A stretch of DNA of 64,000 bases from Aureliella helgolandensis (GTDB lineage Bacteria > Planctomycetota > Planctomycetia > Pirellulales > Pirellulaceae), in contig NZ_CP036298.1 in assembly GCF_007752135.1 (NCBI RefSeq), positions 3,038,001-3,102,000 of the forward strand. The letters run 5' to 3'. The notes below the pieces were generated by a model. That model made no database searches. It worked only from the letters and a program-made list of their open reading frames with translations, and was not told the origin of the DNA. The position numbers and the translations under genes are program-made. This document shows positions 37,525-46,606 of this stretch, one piece after another; positions within the stretch are counted from its first letter, which is position 1; each line of letters begins with the position of its first letter.

Positions 37525-38598
37525 ATGGATACTGCCATACTGCTGGCTCAGAATCAAAATACGGACCCTCAATCGGTGATCATAATCGTGGTCGCACTGG
37601 CCATCATCGTGGTGATCATGGGGGTGCTTGCCGTCATGGCCAATTTCTTCTGGTTGTGGGCGCAGTCCTTCACCACGGGGGCCGGTATTGGCTTGCGCGA
37701 CTTGATTGGCATGTGGTTTCGCCGGGTCGACTCGCGGATGATCGTCCGTAGTAAGATCATGGCCGTCCAGGCCGGGTTGGGGATGAACGAAATTACCAGC
37801 CAGGCCTTGGAAGCGCACTATTTGGCCGGGGGAAATGTCTCACTGGTTATCCGCGCTTTAATTGCCGCGCGCAAATCTAAAATCATCACGCTGGGGTTTC
37901 GGGAAGCGACGGCCATCGACTTGGCTGGACGCGACGTCCTGGAGGCTGTGCAGACGAGTGTCTATCCGAAGGTTATTGATTGCCCTCCCAAGGGAGCGGC
38001 ACGCTTGTCCCTCGATGCGGTTGCTCGGGATGGTATTCAGTTGAAAGTCAAAGCTCGTGTCACGGTTCGGGCTAACTTGGAACAGTTGATTGGCGGAGCT
38101 GGCGAAGAGACCATCGTGGCCCGCGTTGGGGAAGGTATTGTGAGTACCATCGGATCAGCCGATGACCACAAAGTGGTTTTGGAAAATCCCGACATGATCT
38201 CCAAGTCGGTGCTGGCCAAACGATTGGATTCTCAGACTGCGTTTGAGATCGTTTCGATCGATATCGCGGATATCGATGTCGGAGAAAACATCGGTGCCCG
38301 GCTGCAAGCCGATCGAGCGGAAGCCGACATGCGGGTGGCACGTGCGAAGGCGGAAAGCCGTCGAGCGGCAGCGGTGGCGGCCGAGCAAGAGATGATGGCC
38401 AATATCGAAGAGAGCCGTGCCAAGCTGGTGGAGGCGGAAGCCGATGTGCCTCACGCAATGGCCGCTGCGTTTGCCGATGGCCTGTTGACGGTAATGGACT
38501 ACTACCGGCTGATGAATGTGGATGCTGATACCAAGATGCGCTCAAGCATTGCCGATGTTGGCGAGCGGGATAAACCTGTCATTCAGTCGGTGAACTAG
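37525..38598 (+). CDS. floA: Flotillin-like protein FloA (SPFH family)
   Basis: A 357-residue membrane scaffold. One N-terminal span (about 17-45, [20 protein letters not shown]) anchors an SPFH domain (roughly 60-230) and a C-terminal helical, Ala/Glu-rich coiled coil (about 255-315, [16 protein letters not shown]). The core [21 protein letters not shown] is diagnostic of FloA (UPF0365). It should organise membrane microdomains. The NfeD partner usually found beside floA is absent here. A charged small protein gene follows 38 bases later and ppk2 follows that, so a three-gene transcript is plausible. Confidence 0.94.
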   Translation: MDTAILLAQNQNTDPQSVIIIVVALAIIVVIMGVLAVMANFFWLWAQSFTTGAGIGLRDLIGMWFRRVDSRMIVRSKIMAVQAGLGMNEITSQALEAHYLAGGNVSLVIRALIAARKSKIITLGFREATAIDLAGRDVLEAVQTSVYPKVIDCPPKGAARLSLDAVARDGIQLKVKARVTVRANLEQLIGGAGEETIVARVGEGIVSTIGSADDHKVVLENPDMISKSVLAKRLDSQTAFEIVSIDIADIDVGENIGARLQADRAEADMRVARAKAESRRAAAVAAEQEMMANIEESRAKLVEAEADVPHAMAAAFADGLLTVMDYYRLMNVDADTKMRSSIADVGERDKPVIQSVN

Positions 38599-38636
38599 TC
38601 GCTCTGGTTGCACATTATTGATTGGGATTTAAAAGC

Positions 38637-39182
38637 ATGGCTGGTGAACTTGAGCGGTTTCTAGAGCAGGCAGCTCGGCGACTTGCGGAAAAAATCGAGC
38701 AGTCTCAGAACCCTGGCCGTCCAGCACCGCGTCCGAGGCCGCAGCCGACACGGCAACAGGAACGCCAGCGATTGGATCCCGACATCGTCGATGCTGAGAT
38801 TGTCGAAGCCAAGGTGGTGTCGTCCAATCCCCGAGAGCTTGGGCCTGACCGGCTGAGCAAGCTGGACACGCGTAAGAAGGCAGACTCCGACGTCGATCAG
38901 GCTGACGAACGCATGTCGTCCCACTTGCATGACGTGTTCGACCAAGACGATGTGATGCATCTGCAGAAAGACGCTCATGCGCTGAAGCCTGAGTCCAATA
39001 CGAGGAGCTCACGTTCTAGCGTTAAGCACGAGACGTCTCCTGGAGAGGTGCGGAGTACTCAAGGGAATAACAGTGTCCAGCGTCGGAATCGTTCGGTAAG
39101 CCCAATGATTGAGATTCTACGCCAGCCAGAAACTCTGCGAGCTGCATTCATCGCTGGTGAAATCTTCCGTCCTAAGTTCTAA
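38637..39182 (+). CDS. Hypothetical charged protein downstream of floA
   Basis: A 181-residue, very polar protein: an N-terminal helix (MAGELERFLEQAARRLAEKI), a Pro/Arg/Gln-rich linker (about 28-50), an acidic-basic region and a C-terminal helix (about 158-181) ending EILRQPETLRAAFIAGEIF. No enzyme motif. The conserved-looking ends separated by disorder suggest an adaptor. Position 38 bases after floA and before ppk2 suggests co-transcription. The ATG at 38637 gives the natural N-terminus. Confidence 0.75.
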   Translation: MAGELERFLEQAARRLAEKIEQSQNPGRPAPRPRPQPTRQQERQRLDPDIVDAEIVEAKVVSSNPRELGPDRLSKLDTRKKADSDVDQADERMSSHLHDVFDQDDVMHLQKDAHALKPESNTRSSRSSVKHETSPGEVRSTQGNNSVQRRNRSVSPMIEILRQPETLRAAFIAGEIFRPKF

Positions 39183-39216
39183 ATGGGCTGTCTCGCGTAC
39201 GAGTTTGGGAGGCCTT

Positions 39217-40113
39217 ATGGCAAAGAAGCATCGGTTTGACAGTGACAAGTTCGTCGTCGAATACGAGAAGAAGCTAAGCCTGTCTAGGCGGCCCACGCAA
39301 GCTGGACAGGAACTCGATAGCAAGACCGAAGGACGCGAGGCCCTGGCCGTTGACGTCACCGCGCTTAAGGCTGCCCAGGAATTGCTCTACGCCAGCAACT
39401 CGCATTCGTTGCTGATTATCCTGCAGGGCATGGATGCAGCCGGCAAGGATAGCACGATCGAACATGTCATGGGCGCGGTAAATCCCCAGGGCTGTCGGGT
39501 CTATTCCTTCAAGGCCCCCAGTGCAACCGAGTTGCAACACCATTTTCTAAGTCGGCCGGTGCGCTGCATGCCAGCTCGCGGAATGATTAGTATCTTCAAC
39601 CGCTCCTATTACGAAGAAGTTGTGGTCGTCCGCGTCCATCCAAAGTTTCTTGAGCCCCAGCGTCTGCCTGGGCTGGATACCGAGAATCCCAAGTCGATCG
39701 AACGGCTTTGGAGACAGCGATACCAAGAGATTAACGCCTTCGAAAAGACGCTCGCCGATAATGGCACGTTGATCCTCAAATTCTTTCTGCACGTATCGCT
39801 CGAAGAGCAACGGGAGCGATTTCTTGAACGGTTGAACAACCCGGAAAAGTACTGGAAGTTCAACGCGGGAGATTTAGCGGAACGCAAATTGTGGCCGAAG
39901 TACCATCAAGCATTTGAAGATGCTCTTAAGGCCACCAGCACGAAATGGGCCCCCTGGTATGTTATTCCCGCCGATGACAAATGGTATTCTAGGGCAGCCA
40001 TCGCAGACATCGTGGCTGCTAAGCTTGAGGGGCTTAAATTGAAATTTCCGAATGTCGATGAGGCCGAAGTCGCGAATTTCGCAGCGTATGCTCAACAGTT
40101 GCGGGAAGAATAG
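39217..40113 (+). CDS. ppk2: Polyphosphate kinase 2 family protein (class III-like)
   Basis: A 298-residue kinase that uses polyphosphate to phosphorylate nucleotides. The Walker A motif is GMDAAGKDS (71-79) and the Walker-B-like part is FNRSYYEEVVVVRVHP, followed by an Arg-rich lid (WRQRYQEINAFEK). NRSYYEEV rather than DRSWYNRA places it with the PPK2 group active on AMP or ADP (class III type); that sub-call is inference. I chose the ATG at 39217, with GGGAGG five bases upstream. Last gene of the probable floA cluster. Confidence 0.92.
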   Translation: MAKKHRFDSDKFVVEYEKKLSLSRRPTQAGQELDSKTEGREALAVDVTALKAAQELLYASNSHSLLIILQGMDAAGKDSTIEHVMGAVNPQGCRVYSFKAPSATELQHHFLSRPVRCMPARGMISIFNRSYYEEVVVVRVHPKFLEPQRLPGLDTENPKSIERLWRQRYQEINAFEKTLADNGTLILKFFLHVSLEEQRERFLERLNNPEKYWKFNAGDLAERKLWPKYHQAFEDALKATSTKWAPWYVIPADDKWYSRAAIADIVAAKLEGLKLKFPNVDEAEVANFAAYAQQLREE

Positions 40114-40578
40114 ATCGCGGTCGAGGAGTGATTGGCGTCTCAGGACGCGTGGTTTGGGGCTTGCCGTTGATCATTGATCGGCGGCCGCCTGTTGAGGTGT
40201 CCCGGCAAGCGTTGACAGCCTAAAACTAGCCCCAGGCTCATTCAGAAACCGGTCGCGTTAGCTTGCGCCCACCACAGCCCACTGCTCTGCGATCTGTGGG
40301 AGCATGGGAGGTGCGGAGGCAAGGCAAAACTGCCTGCGATGGCTCGTTTGCAGTTGTGCACACAGCGGGTATCCATGGATTCCAACTCCCCCGGTGGAAC
40401 TGCCCCGTCTGTGCACTTGTTCGCGTTCTCCTTCCTTGCCTAGCAAGGTCAGATTCAATCTTCCCCAATTACCGCTCAACGGCCATAGACACAGCAACTT
40501 CCGCCATTGAGAGCAACATCGACTTCCCATTAGCCGAGACTCAGGAACATGAATTCTTATTTTAGAGAGCCAGCCAGC
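40114..40578. other. Spacer upstream of the large heme protein gene
   Basis: A 465-base stretch with no convincing gene. It includes minor palindromes such as gcgtc-tcag-gacgc near 40136, but no T-run terminator. It should contain the promoter of the heme-protein gene. Confidence 0.35.
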
Positions 40579-43500
40579 ATGGCAAGAAATTGCATTCGGA
40601 CAGTGGTGGTGTACTTACTTGCCCTCGTTGGTTGGCTGGCCCCGGGGCAGTCCGTCGCTCAGGTACCGTTTCCAGAAATCTACAATAGCGAACCCTCGAC
40701 GGAAGAGCCCATTTCGCCAGAGGCAGCACTCGCAGCACTGAGCTTGCCTGACGGTTTCACGGCCTCTCTATTTGCCGCCGAGCCCCAAGTGCAAAATCCG
40801 ATCGCAACCTGTGTCGACGGCAGGGGGCGCGTGTGGGTTGCCGAGAATTACACCTATGCAGAACGCTCGCAACGTTTCGACTTGAACCTCAATGATCGCG
40901 TGGTTGTTCACGAAGATGTTGACGGAGACGGTGTCGCAGACTCACGCGTGGTGTTCACCGACTCCGTTCAAATGTTGACCGGGATTGTGGTCGGGCGAGG
41001 GGGCGTGTGGTTGATGTGTCCGCCTCAATTGCTGTTTGTTCCAGATGCAAATGACGATTTGCTGCCTGATGGCGTTCCACAGGTTGTCTTGGATGGTTTC
41101 CACGTGGCGCGGGAAAATTATCACAATTTCGCGAACGGCCTAAGCTGGGGACCAGATGGTTGGCTCTACGGCAGGTGTGGTGCCTCGTGTCCTGGAGAGT
41201 TGGGAATCCCGGGTTGCCTGGATGCCGATCGGATTCCCATTCGCGGCGGGATTTGGCGTTACCATCCGCAGCGGCATCTGGTTGAGGCGCTAACGCAGGG
41301 GACGACGAATCCATGGGGGCACGATTGGAATGCGCTCGGAGAGCTGTTTTTCATCAATACGGTGAATGGACATCTGTGGCACATGATTCCCGGAGCTCAC
41401 TATGTCCGACCACACACTTTGGATGCCAATCCCTATAGCTATGAATTGATCGATATGCATGCGGATCATTGGCATTTCGACACTGGCAAGAGTTGGACAC
41501 AGTCGCGGGATGGAGCGGCCAATGATTTTGGTGGAGGGCATGCGCATATTGGTATGTTGATCTATCAAGAGGAGACGTGGCCCCAGGAGTTTCAAGGAGA
41601 CTTGTTCACGATCAACATGCATGGCAGGCGATGGAATCGCGAGCATTTGCAGCCACAAGGTTCAGGCTATGTGGGAGTCCACGCGGCGGATATGGTTTTT
41701 TCAGACGATCCATGGTTTCGTGGTATGGATATCAAATCGTTACCCGATGGCAACGTCTTGCTGATTGATTGGAGCGATACAGGAGAGTGCCACGATTCGA
41801 CCGGTGTCCATCGCACTAGTGGTCGCATCTTCAAGATCTCGCATGAATCGCCGGAGGGTGCCCAGGCTCTGGGACCCCGGCTAGAGCCACTGCGTTCGAG
41901 TGACTTGCTGGAGCTTGCTCGTTTACAAGTCGAAGGCTCCACCTGGCAATCGAGGCGCGCACGCGAGCGGACGGCGTACCTCCAGACTCAAGCCAGCGAT
42001 AGTCCTGCAGCTACGGAATATCTACGGCAGGTGCTTCGCGATTCAGGTTCCGCTTCTGTTGAGGCTCGCCTACGGGCGTTGTGGGGACTGCAGACTCTCG
42101 ACGCGATGGATGGCAGCGAGTTGAGACAATTGCTCGGAGATGATGCTCCTGCAATCCGAGTATGGGCAATTCGCTTGCTCACCGATTTGTGGCCACTGGA
42201 CACTAGCTTGGGGGAACGCCCAGCTCGCCAGGATGCTGAGATTGAGGAGAGTATGTTGGAAATGCTGTCCGATATGGCTCGTCGGGAAACAGCCGCGGAA
42301 GTGCGTTTGGCGTTGGCGAGTACTCTCCAGCGACTGCCTCTGGAGCGACGAGCCGCGTTGGCCAGCAACTTGGTTCGGCACGTCGCGGATGCAGGGGATC
42401 ACAACCTGCCATTGATGGTGTGGTACGGTTTGATGCCGCTGGGGGACGAGCATTTGGGGGCGTTGCTTGAGGTCCTCCGAGCATGCGAGTGGCCCACTAC
42501 CAGACGGTTGATCGCTCGACGGATTGCTGAGCAAGCGGAGACGGCACCTCAGGTCTTCGAGCAATTGATCGCGTTGGCGGCGGAGAAGGACAGTCATTTT
42601 CAGGCTGATATCGTGGCCGGAGTTGGCCAAGGAGTGGCTGGGCGTCGCCAAGTGACGGCACCCAAGTCGTGGCAACTGCTCAGCAAGCAGTTGCAAGGTG
42701 AGGCTGGTCCGGATCTTCGATCGCAGGTTCAGAATCTGAACATTCTGTTTGGGGATGGCCGGACCATCGGAGAGTTGAAGTCGATTGTTGCGGATAGAAA
42801 GGCGGACTTGGCTCTTCGAAAGACAGCGTTGCAAACGCTCGTCGATGCACGGGCGGAGGGCATTGTGGAACTGACCCTCGGTCTACTGAATGAGAGATTC
42901 TTAAACTCGGTTGCTGCTCAAGCGTTGGCGCGGGAGACCTCTGACGAAGTGGGGGACGCGTTGGTGAAAGCCTATGGTCGCTTTCATCCCTCGGAACGAT
43001 CTGGGCTGATCTCAATTTTATCGTCACGGCCAGCTTGGAGTCATGCACTGCTCGAAGCGGTCGCTGATGGTGCAGTCGATCGCACGGAAATCTCTCCCTT
43101 CCAAGCTCGGCAGATCGCCGGACATGGTGACCCCGCACTGGATGCACAGTTGCTGCAAGTGTGGGGGCAGGTGCGGGTGAGTTCTGCCGAGAAACAGCAG
43201 TTGATAGCCCAGCTGAAGCAGCAGCTTACCAACAAGGTTTTAGCCGAAGGAGACAAGCAAGCTGGGCGGGCTTTGTTTGAAAAGTCATGCATTGCCTGCC
43301 ATCAGTTGTTTGGGGCAGGGGGGCAGATTGGTCCCGATTTGACGGGAGCCCAGCGTAGCAACCTCGATTTTCTACTTGAGAATATCATTGATCCCAGCGC
43401 CGTGGTCACCACTGAATTTCGTGCAACCCTGCTGATGCTCGAAGATGGTCGCGTGCTGACGGGGTTGCTAACCAATCAGTCGGAAAACAGCTTGACGCTA

Positions 43501-43668
43501 GCCACCCAAGAGCAGGTCTTCACGATTCCCACGGAAGATGTGATCGAACGCAAAAAATCGAATGCATCGACGATGCCAGAAGGGCTGCTGTCGCAATTAT
43601 CCCCTACGCAAATCCGCGATCTCTTTGCCTATTTGCAAAGCAAGATGCAAGTCCCGCTTCAGCCGTAG
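40579..43668 (+). CDS. Exported PVC-type CxxCH heme-binding protein with propeller and HEAT-like repeats
   Basis: A 1029-residue secreted protein. After a signal peptide (cleavage near SVAQ, residue 28) comes a beta-propeller dehydrogenase-like domain (about 55-430) with LPDGFTASLFAAEP, GRVWVAENYTYAE and NLNDRVVVHEDVDGDG. Next is a HEAT-like helical region (about 435-860) and a C-terminal cytochrome c domain with CIACHQLFGAGG (Cys-x-x-Cys-His). This matches the planctomycete/verrucomicrobial N-terminal family TIGR02604 and the heme domain TIGR02603. It probably oxidises sugars or similar compounds outside the cytoplasm; the substrate is unknown. I chose the ATG at 40579, just before the signal peptide. 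Confidence 0.92.
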   Translation: MARNCIRTVVVYLLALVGWLAPGQSVAQVPFPEIYNSEPSTEEPISPEAALAALSLPDGFTASLFAAEPQVQNPIATCVDGRGRVWVAENYTYAERSQRFDLNLNDRVVVHEDVDGDGVADSRVVFTDSVQMLTGIVVGRGGVWLMCPPQLLFVPDANDDLLPDGVPQVVLDGFHVARENYHNFANGLSWGPDGWLYGRCGASCPGELGIPGCLDADRIPIRGGIWRYHPQRHLVEALTQGTTNPWGHDWNALGELFFINTVNGHLWHMIPGAHYVRPHTLDANPYSYELIDMHADHWHFDTGKSWTQSRDGAANDFGGGHAHIGMLIYQEETWPQEFQGDLFTINMHGRRWNREHLQPQGSGYVGVHAADMVFSDDPWFRGMDIKSLPDGNVLLIDWSDTGECHDSTGVHRTSGRIFKISHESPEGAQALGPRLEPLRSSDLLELARLQVEGSTWQSRRARERTAYLQTQASDSPAATEYLRQVLRDSGSASVEARLRALWGLQTLDAMDGSELRQLLGDDAPAIRVWAIRLLTDLWPLDTSLGERPARQDAEIEESMLEMLSDMARRETAAEVRLALASTLQRLPLERRAALASNLVRHVADAGDHNLPLMVWYGLMPLGDEHLGALLEVLRACEWPTTRRLIARRIAEQAETAPQVFEQLIALAAEKDSHFQADIVAGVGQGVAGRRQVTAPKSWQLLSKQLQGEAGPDLRSQVQNLNILFGDGRTIGELKSIVADRKADLALRKTALQTLVDARAEGIVELTLGLLNERFLNSVAAQALARETSDEVGDALVKAYGRFHPSERSGLISILSSRPAWSHALLEAVADGAVDRTEISPFQARQIAGHGDPALDAQLLQVWGQVRVSSAEKQQLIAQLKQQLTNKVLAEGDKQAGRALFEKSCIACHQLFGAGGQIGPDLTGAQRSNLDFLLENIIDPSAVVTTEFRATLLMLEDGRVLTGLLTNQSENSLTLATQEQVFTIPTEDVIERKKSNASTMPEGLLSQLSPTQIRDLFAYLQSKMQVPLQP

Positions 43669-43804
43669 AATAGCTGGAACGCTCGCAGGAAATTCTGCCG
43701 GGTTGGGAGGTCCCTGACGCCCCAACTGTGTCAAGAGGATAGCGATTGGTGAAAAGGGACGGTAAGTTGTCAGGGCTGCACTTACCTCAAAGGACTCCAG
43801 GTTG

Positions 43805-46606
43805 ATGTTTAATCGCGACGACGGAAAAAAATTGATACTGCTCGACGGTATGGCCTTGGCCTATCGCGCTCACTTTGCGTTGGTGCGAAGTCCACGTTTT
43901 ACCTCCGGCGGACTCTGCACTTCGGCGGTATTTGGGATCCTAAATACGTTGATGGATATCATCAAACGTGAAGATCCGACGCACCTTGCCGCCGCATTCG
44001 ATACCTCCGAGCCGACGGCACGGCATATCGCTTTCCCTGAATACAAGGCTCAACGCGATGCCATGCCCGAGGATATCGCTATCCAATTGCCCTACATCGA
44101 TCGCTTGATGGATGCGTTCAACATCACCACCATCCGCATACCGGGTTACGAGGCGGATGACATCATCGGCACATTGGCCTACCAAGCATCCAGTTGTGAT
44201 TTCGAGACGTTGATGGTCACTCCTGACAAGGATTACGACCAATTGGTGAGTGACTCGGTCAAGGTTTTGAAGCCTGGCCGCAAGGGAGGGGAGGTCGAGC
44301 TTCTGGGGGTGCCAGAGGTTCTGGAAAAGTGGGGGATTGAGCGAGTCGAGCAAGTGATCGATGTGCTGGGACTGATGGGCGACGCCAGCGACAACATTCC
44401 AGGAGTACCTGGGATTGGTCCGAAAACTGCTCAGAAACTCATTGCGCAATTTGGTTCCGTTGAAGAGTTGCTGGCGCGTGAGGCCGAACTCAAAGGCAAG
44501 CAAAGAGAGCGGATTCAACAAAATCACGAGCAAGCTCTACTCTCCAAGAAACTGGTAACGATTCGGCTCGATGTTCCGCACGATATCAAACTGGGCGCCC
44601 TTCAGTGGGAATCGTTTGACAAGAAGAAGCTGCAAGCACTGTTGCAAGAATTGGAGTTCGACACGATCGGTAAGCGATTGTTTGGTAAGTCGTTCTCCTC
44701 TGCGGCATCTCGCGCGACGGTGGTGCGGGAAAAGCGGGAGAAGGAGATACAGGCCACTCTGTTTGATGCCGAGTTTGATGCGGACGAGAACGCACAAACA
44801 CTCGAGGATATCCAGCGCAGCTATCAGGTAGTGAGAACTCAAGCCGAACGTGAAAACTTGGTCAAACAGCTGTTGGCTACTCCGGAATTCTGTTTCGACC
44901 TGGAAACGACCAGCCTGGATCCTCGCACTGCTGAGCCACTGGGGATTGCCTTTTCCTGCAAGAAGCATGAGGCGTTTTATGTGGTCTGTCCGCAGGATCC
45001 CGACGAGCTGAAGCAGGTGTTCGACGACCTTCAGCCAGTCTTTTCCAACGAGTCGATTTGCAAGGTAGGGCACAATCTCAAGTATGATTTGTCGGTCTTG
45101 AGATGGCAGGGAGTGTCGGTGCAGGGACCGTTCTTGGATACCATGCTGGCACATTCCATGAAAGAGCCTGAGATGACTCACGGCCTCGACTACTTGGCCA
45201 AGCTCTATCTCAACTACCAACCGGTCTCCATCACCGAGCTAATTGGCCCCAAGGGAGAAGGGCAGTTGAGTCTGCGCGATGTACCGGTGGAACGGGTGGC
45301 TGAGTACGCTTGTGAAGACGCCGATGTGACGTTGCAAGTTGCCAACGTTTTAAAACCTGATATCGAAGAGCGTGGAGTCAGTCAGGTCTGCTATGAAGTG
45401 GAATGTCCGCTGCTGCCCGTCTTGGTAGACATGGAATATGAAGGAATTCGTTTGGATGTGAAATCCTTGCGAGAGTATTCCAAACGCTTGCAGGGAGAGA
45501 TCGATGAGCTCCGAGATGCCATTTACGCAGGGGCAGGGCATGAATTCAACATCGATTCTCCCAAGCAGTTGGGCGTTGTGTTGTACGAAGAGTTGGAGTT
45601 GGATTTAAATCCGAAGAAGACCGCGACGGGGCAGTATTCTACCCGAGAGTCGGAACTAGAACGCATGCAGGGGCGGCATCCCATCGTGAGCGATATTCTG
45701 CAGTACCGCAATGCGGTCAAATTGAAGAGCGTGTATGTCGACCAATTGCCTGCAGCAGTACAACCCAAGACCGGCCACGTACATACCCATTACAGCCAGG
45801 CTTGGACGGCAACGGGACGCATCCAGTCGAAGGACCCCAATTTACAGACACTTCCCATTCGCAAGCAACGGGGACGCGAGATACGGGCGGCGTTCGTAGC
45901 TCGCAGCGACGAATTTCGCATTCTGTCGGCGGACTACTCTCAAATCGAATTGCGCGTGATGGCTGACTTGAGTGGCGATCCTGCCATGATCGAAGCCTTC
46001 CGTGGCGATCAAGACATTCATGCGATTACCGCTGCAAAGGTTTACAAGGTAGCGGAAAGCGAAGTCACTCGCGAAATGCGTGATAAGGCCAAGACCGTAA
46101 ATTTTGGCATCATCTATGGAATCTCTGGATTCGGTTTGCAGCAGAGGCTGAATATACCTCGTGGTGAAGCCAATGAGCTGATCGCGAACTATTTCGAGAA
46201 ATATCCAGGCGTCCAAGACTATATTGATCGTACGATTGCATTTGCGCGGGAGCACGGATTCGTGCAAACACAGACTGGACGCCGTCGCTACCTCCGGGAT
46301 ATCAACTCTCGCAATAAGTCGATGGTGAGTGCCGCGGAGCGTTTGGCAATGAACAGTCCCATTCAAGGGACAGCAGCGGATATACTGAAGCTGGCAATGA
46401 TCCGCGTTGCCAAAGCACTGCGCCACGGGGGCTTTCAAACGAAAATGCTACTGACCGTCCACGATGAGATTGTTTTTGACTTGCACCAATCTGAAATCGA
46501 TACGGTAGTGCCGGTAATTCGTGAATGCATGATGGGGGCATTGGAGATGTCGGTGCCACTCAAAGTCGAGACAGGCATCGGCAATAACTGGTTGGAGGCA
46601 CATTAG
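43805..46606 (+). CDS. polA: DNA polymerase I
   Basis: A 933-residue PolA with all three domains. The 5' nuclease is at about 1-310 (PGYEADDIIG, TPDKDYDQLV, GDASDNIPGVPGIG). The 3'-5' exonuclease is at about 335-530, with its acidic residues present in FCFDLETTSLDP, GHNLKYDLSVL and YACEDADVTL, so proofreading looks intact. The polymerase (540-933) shows DYSQIELRVMADLSGD, KAKTVNFGIIYG and VHDEIVFD. It replaces RNA primers and fills repair gaps. The ATG at 43805 follows a TTG in frame. Its stop codon overlaps the start of the next gene by one base. Confidence 0.97.
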   Translation: MFNRDDGKKLILLDGMALAYRAHFALVRSPRFTSGGLCTSAVFGILNTLMDIIKREDPTHLAAAFDTSEPTARHIAFPEYKAQRDAMPEDIAIQLPYIDRLMDAFNITTIRIPGYEADDIIGTLAYQASSCDFETLMVTPDKDYDQLVSDSVKVLKPGRKGGEVELLGVPEVLEKWGIERVEQVIDVLGLMGDASDNIPGVPGIGPKTAQKLIAQFGSVEELLAREAELKGKQRERIQQNHEQALLSKKLVTIRLDVPHDIKLGALQWESFDKKKLQALLQELEFDTIGKRLFGKSFSSAASRATVVREKREKEIQATLFDAEFDADENAQTLEDIQRSYQVVRTQAERENLVKQLLATPEFCFDLETTSLDPRTAEPLGIAFSCKKHEAFYVVCPQDPDELKQVFDDLQPVFSNESICKVGHNLKYDLSVLRWQGVSVQGPFLDTMLAHSMKEPEMTHGLDYLAKLYLNYQPVSITELIGPKGEGQLSLRDVPVERVAEYACEDADVTLQVANVLKPDIEERGVSQVCYEVECPLLPVLVDMEYEGIRLDVKSLREYSKRLQGEIDELRDAIYAGAGHEFNIDSPKQLGVVLYEELELDLNPKKTATGQYSTRESELERMQGRHPIVSDILQYRNAVKLKSVYVDQLPAAVQPKTGHVHTHYSQAWTATGRIQSKDPNLQTLPIRKQRGREIRAAFVARSDEFRILSADYSQIELRVMADLSGDPAMIEAFRGDQDIHAITAAKVYKVAESEVTREMRDKAKTVNFGIIYGISGFGLQQRLNIPRGEANELIANYFEKYPGVQDYIDRTIAFAREHGFVQTQTGRRRYLRDINSRNKSMVSAAERLAMNSPIQGTAADILKLAMIRVAKALRHGGFQTKMLLTVHDEIVFDLHQSEIDTVVPVIRECMMGALEMSVPLKVETGIGNNWLEAH

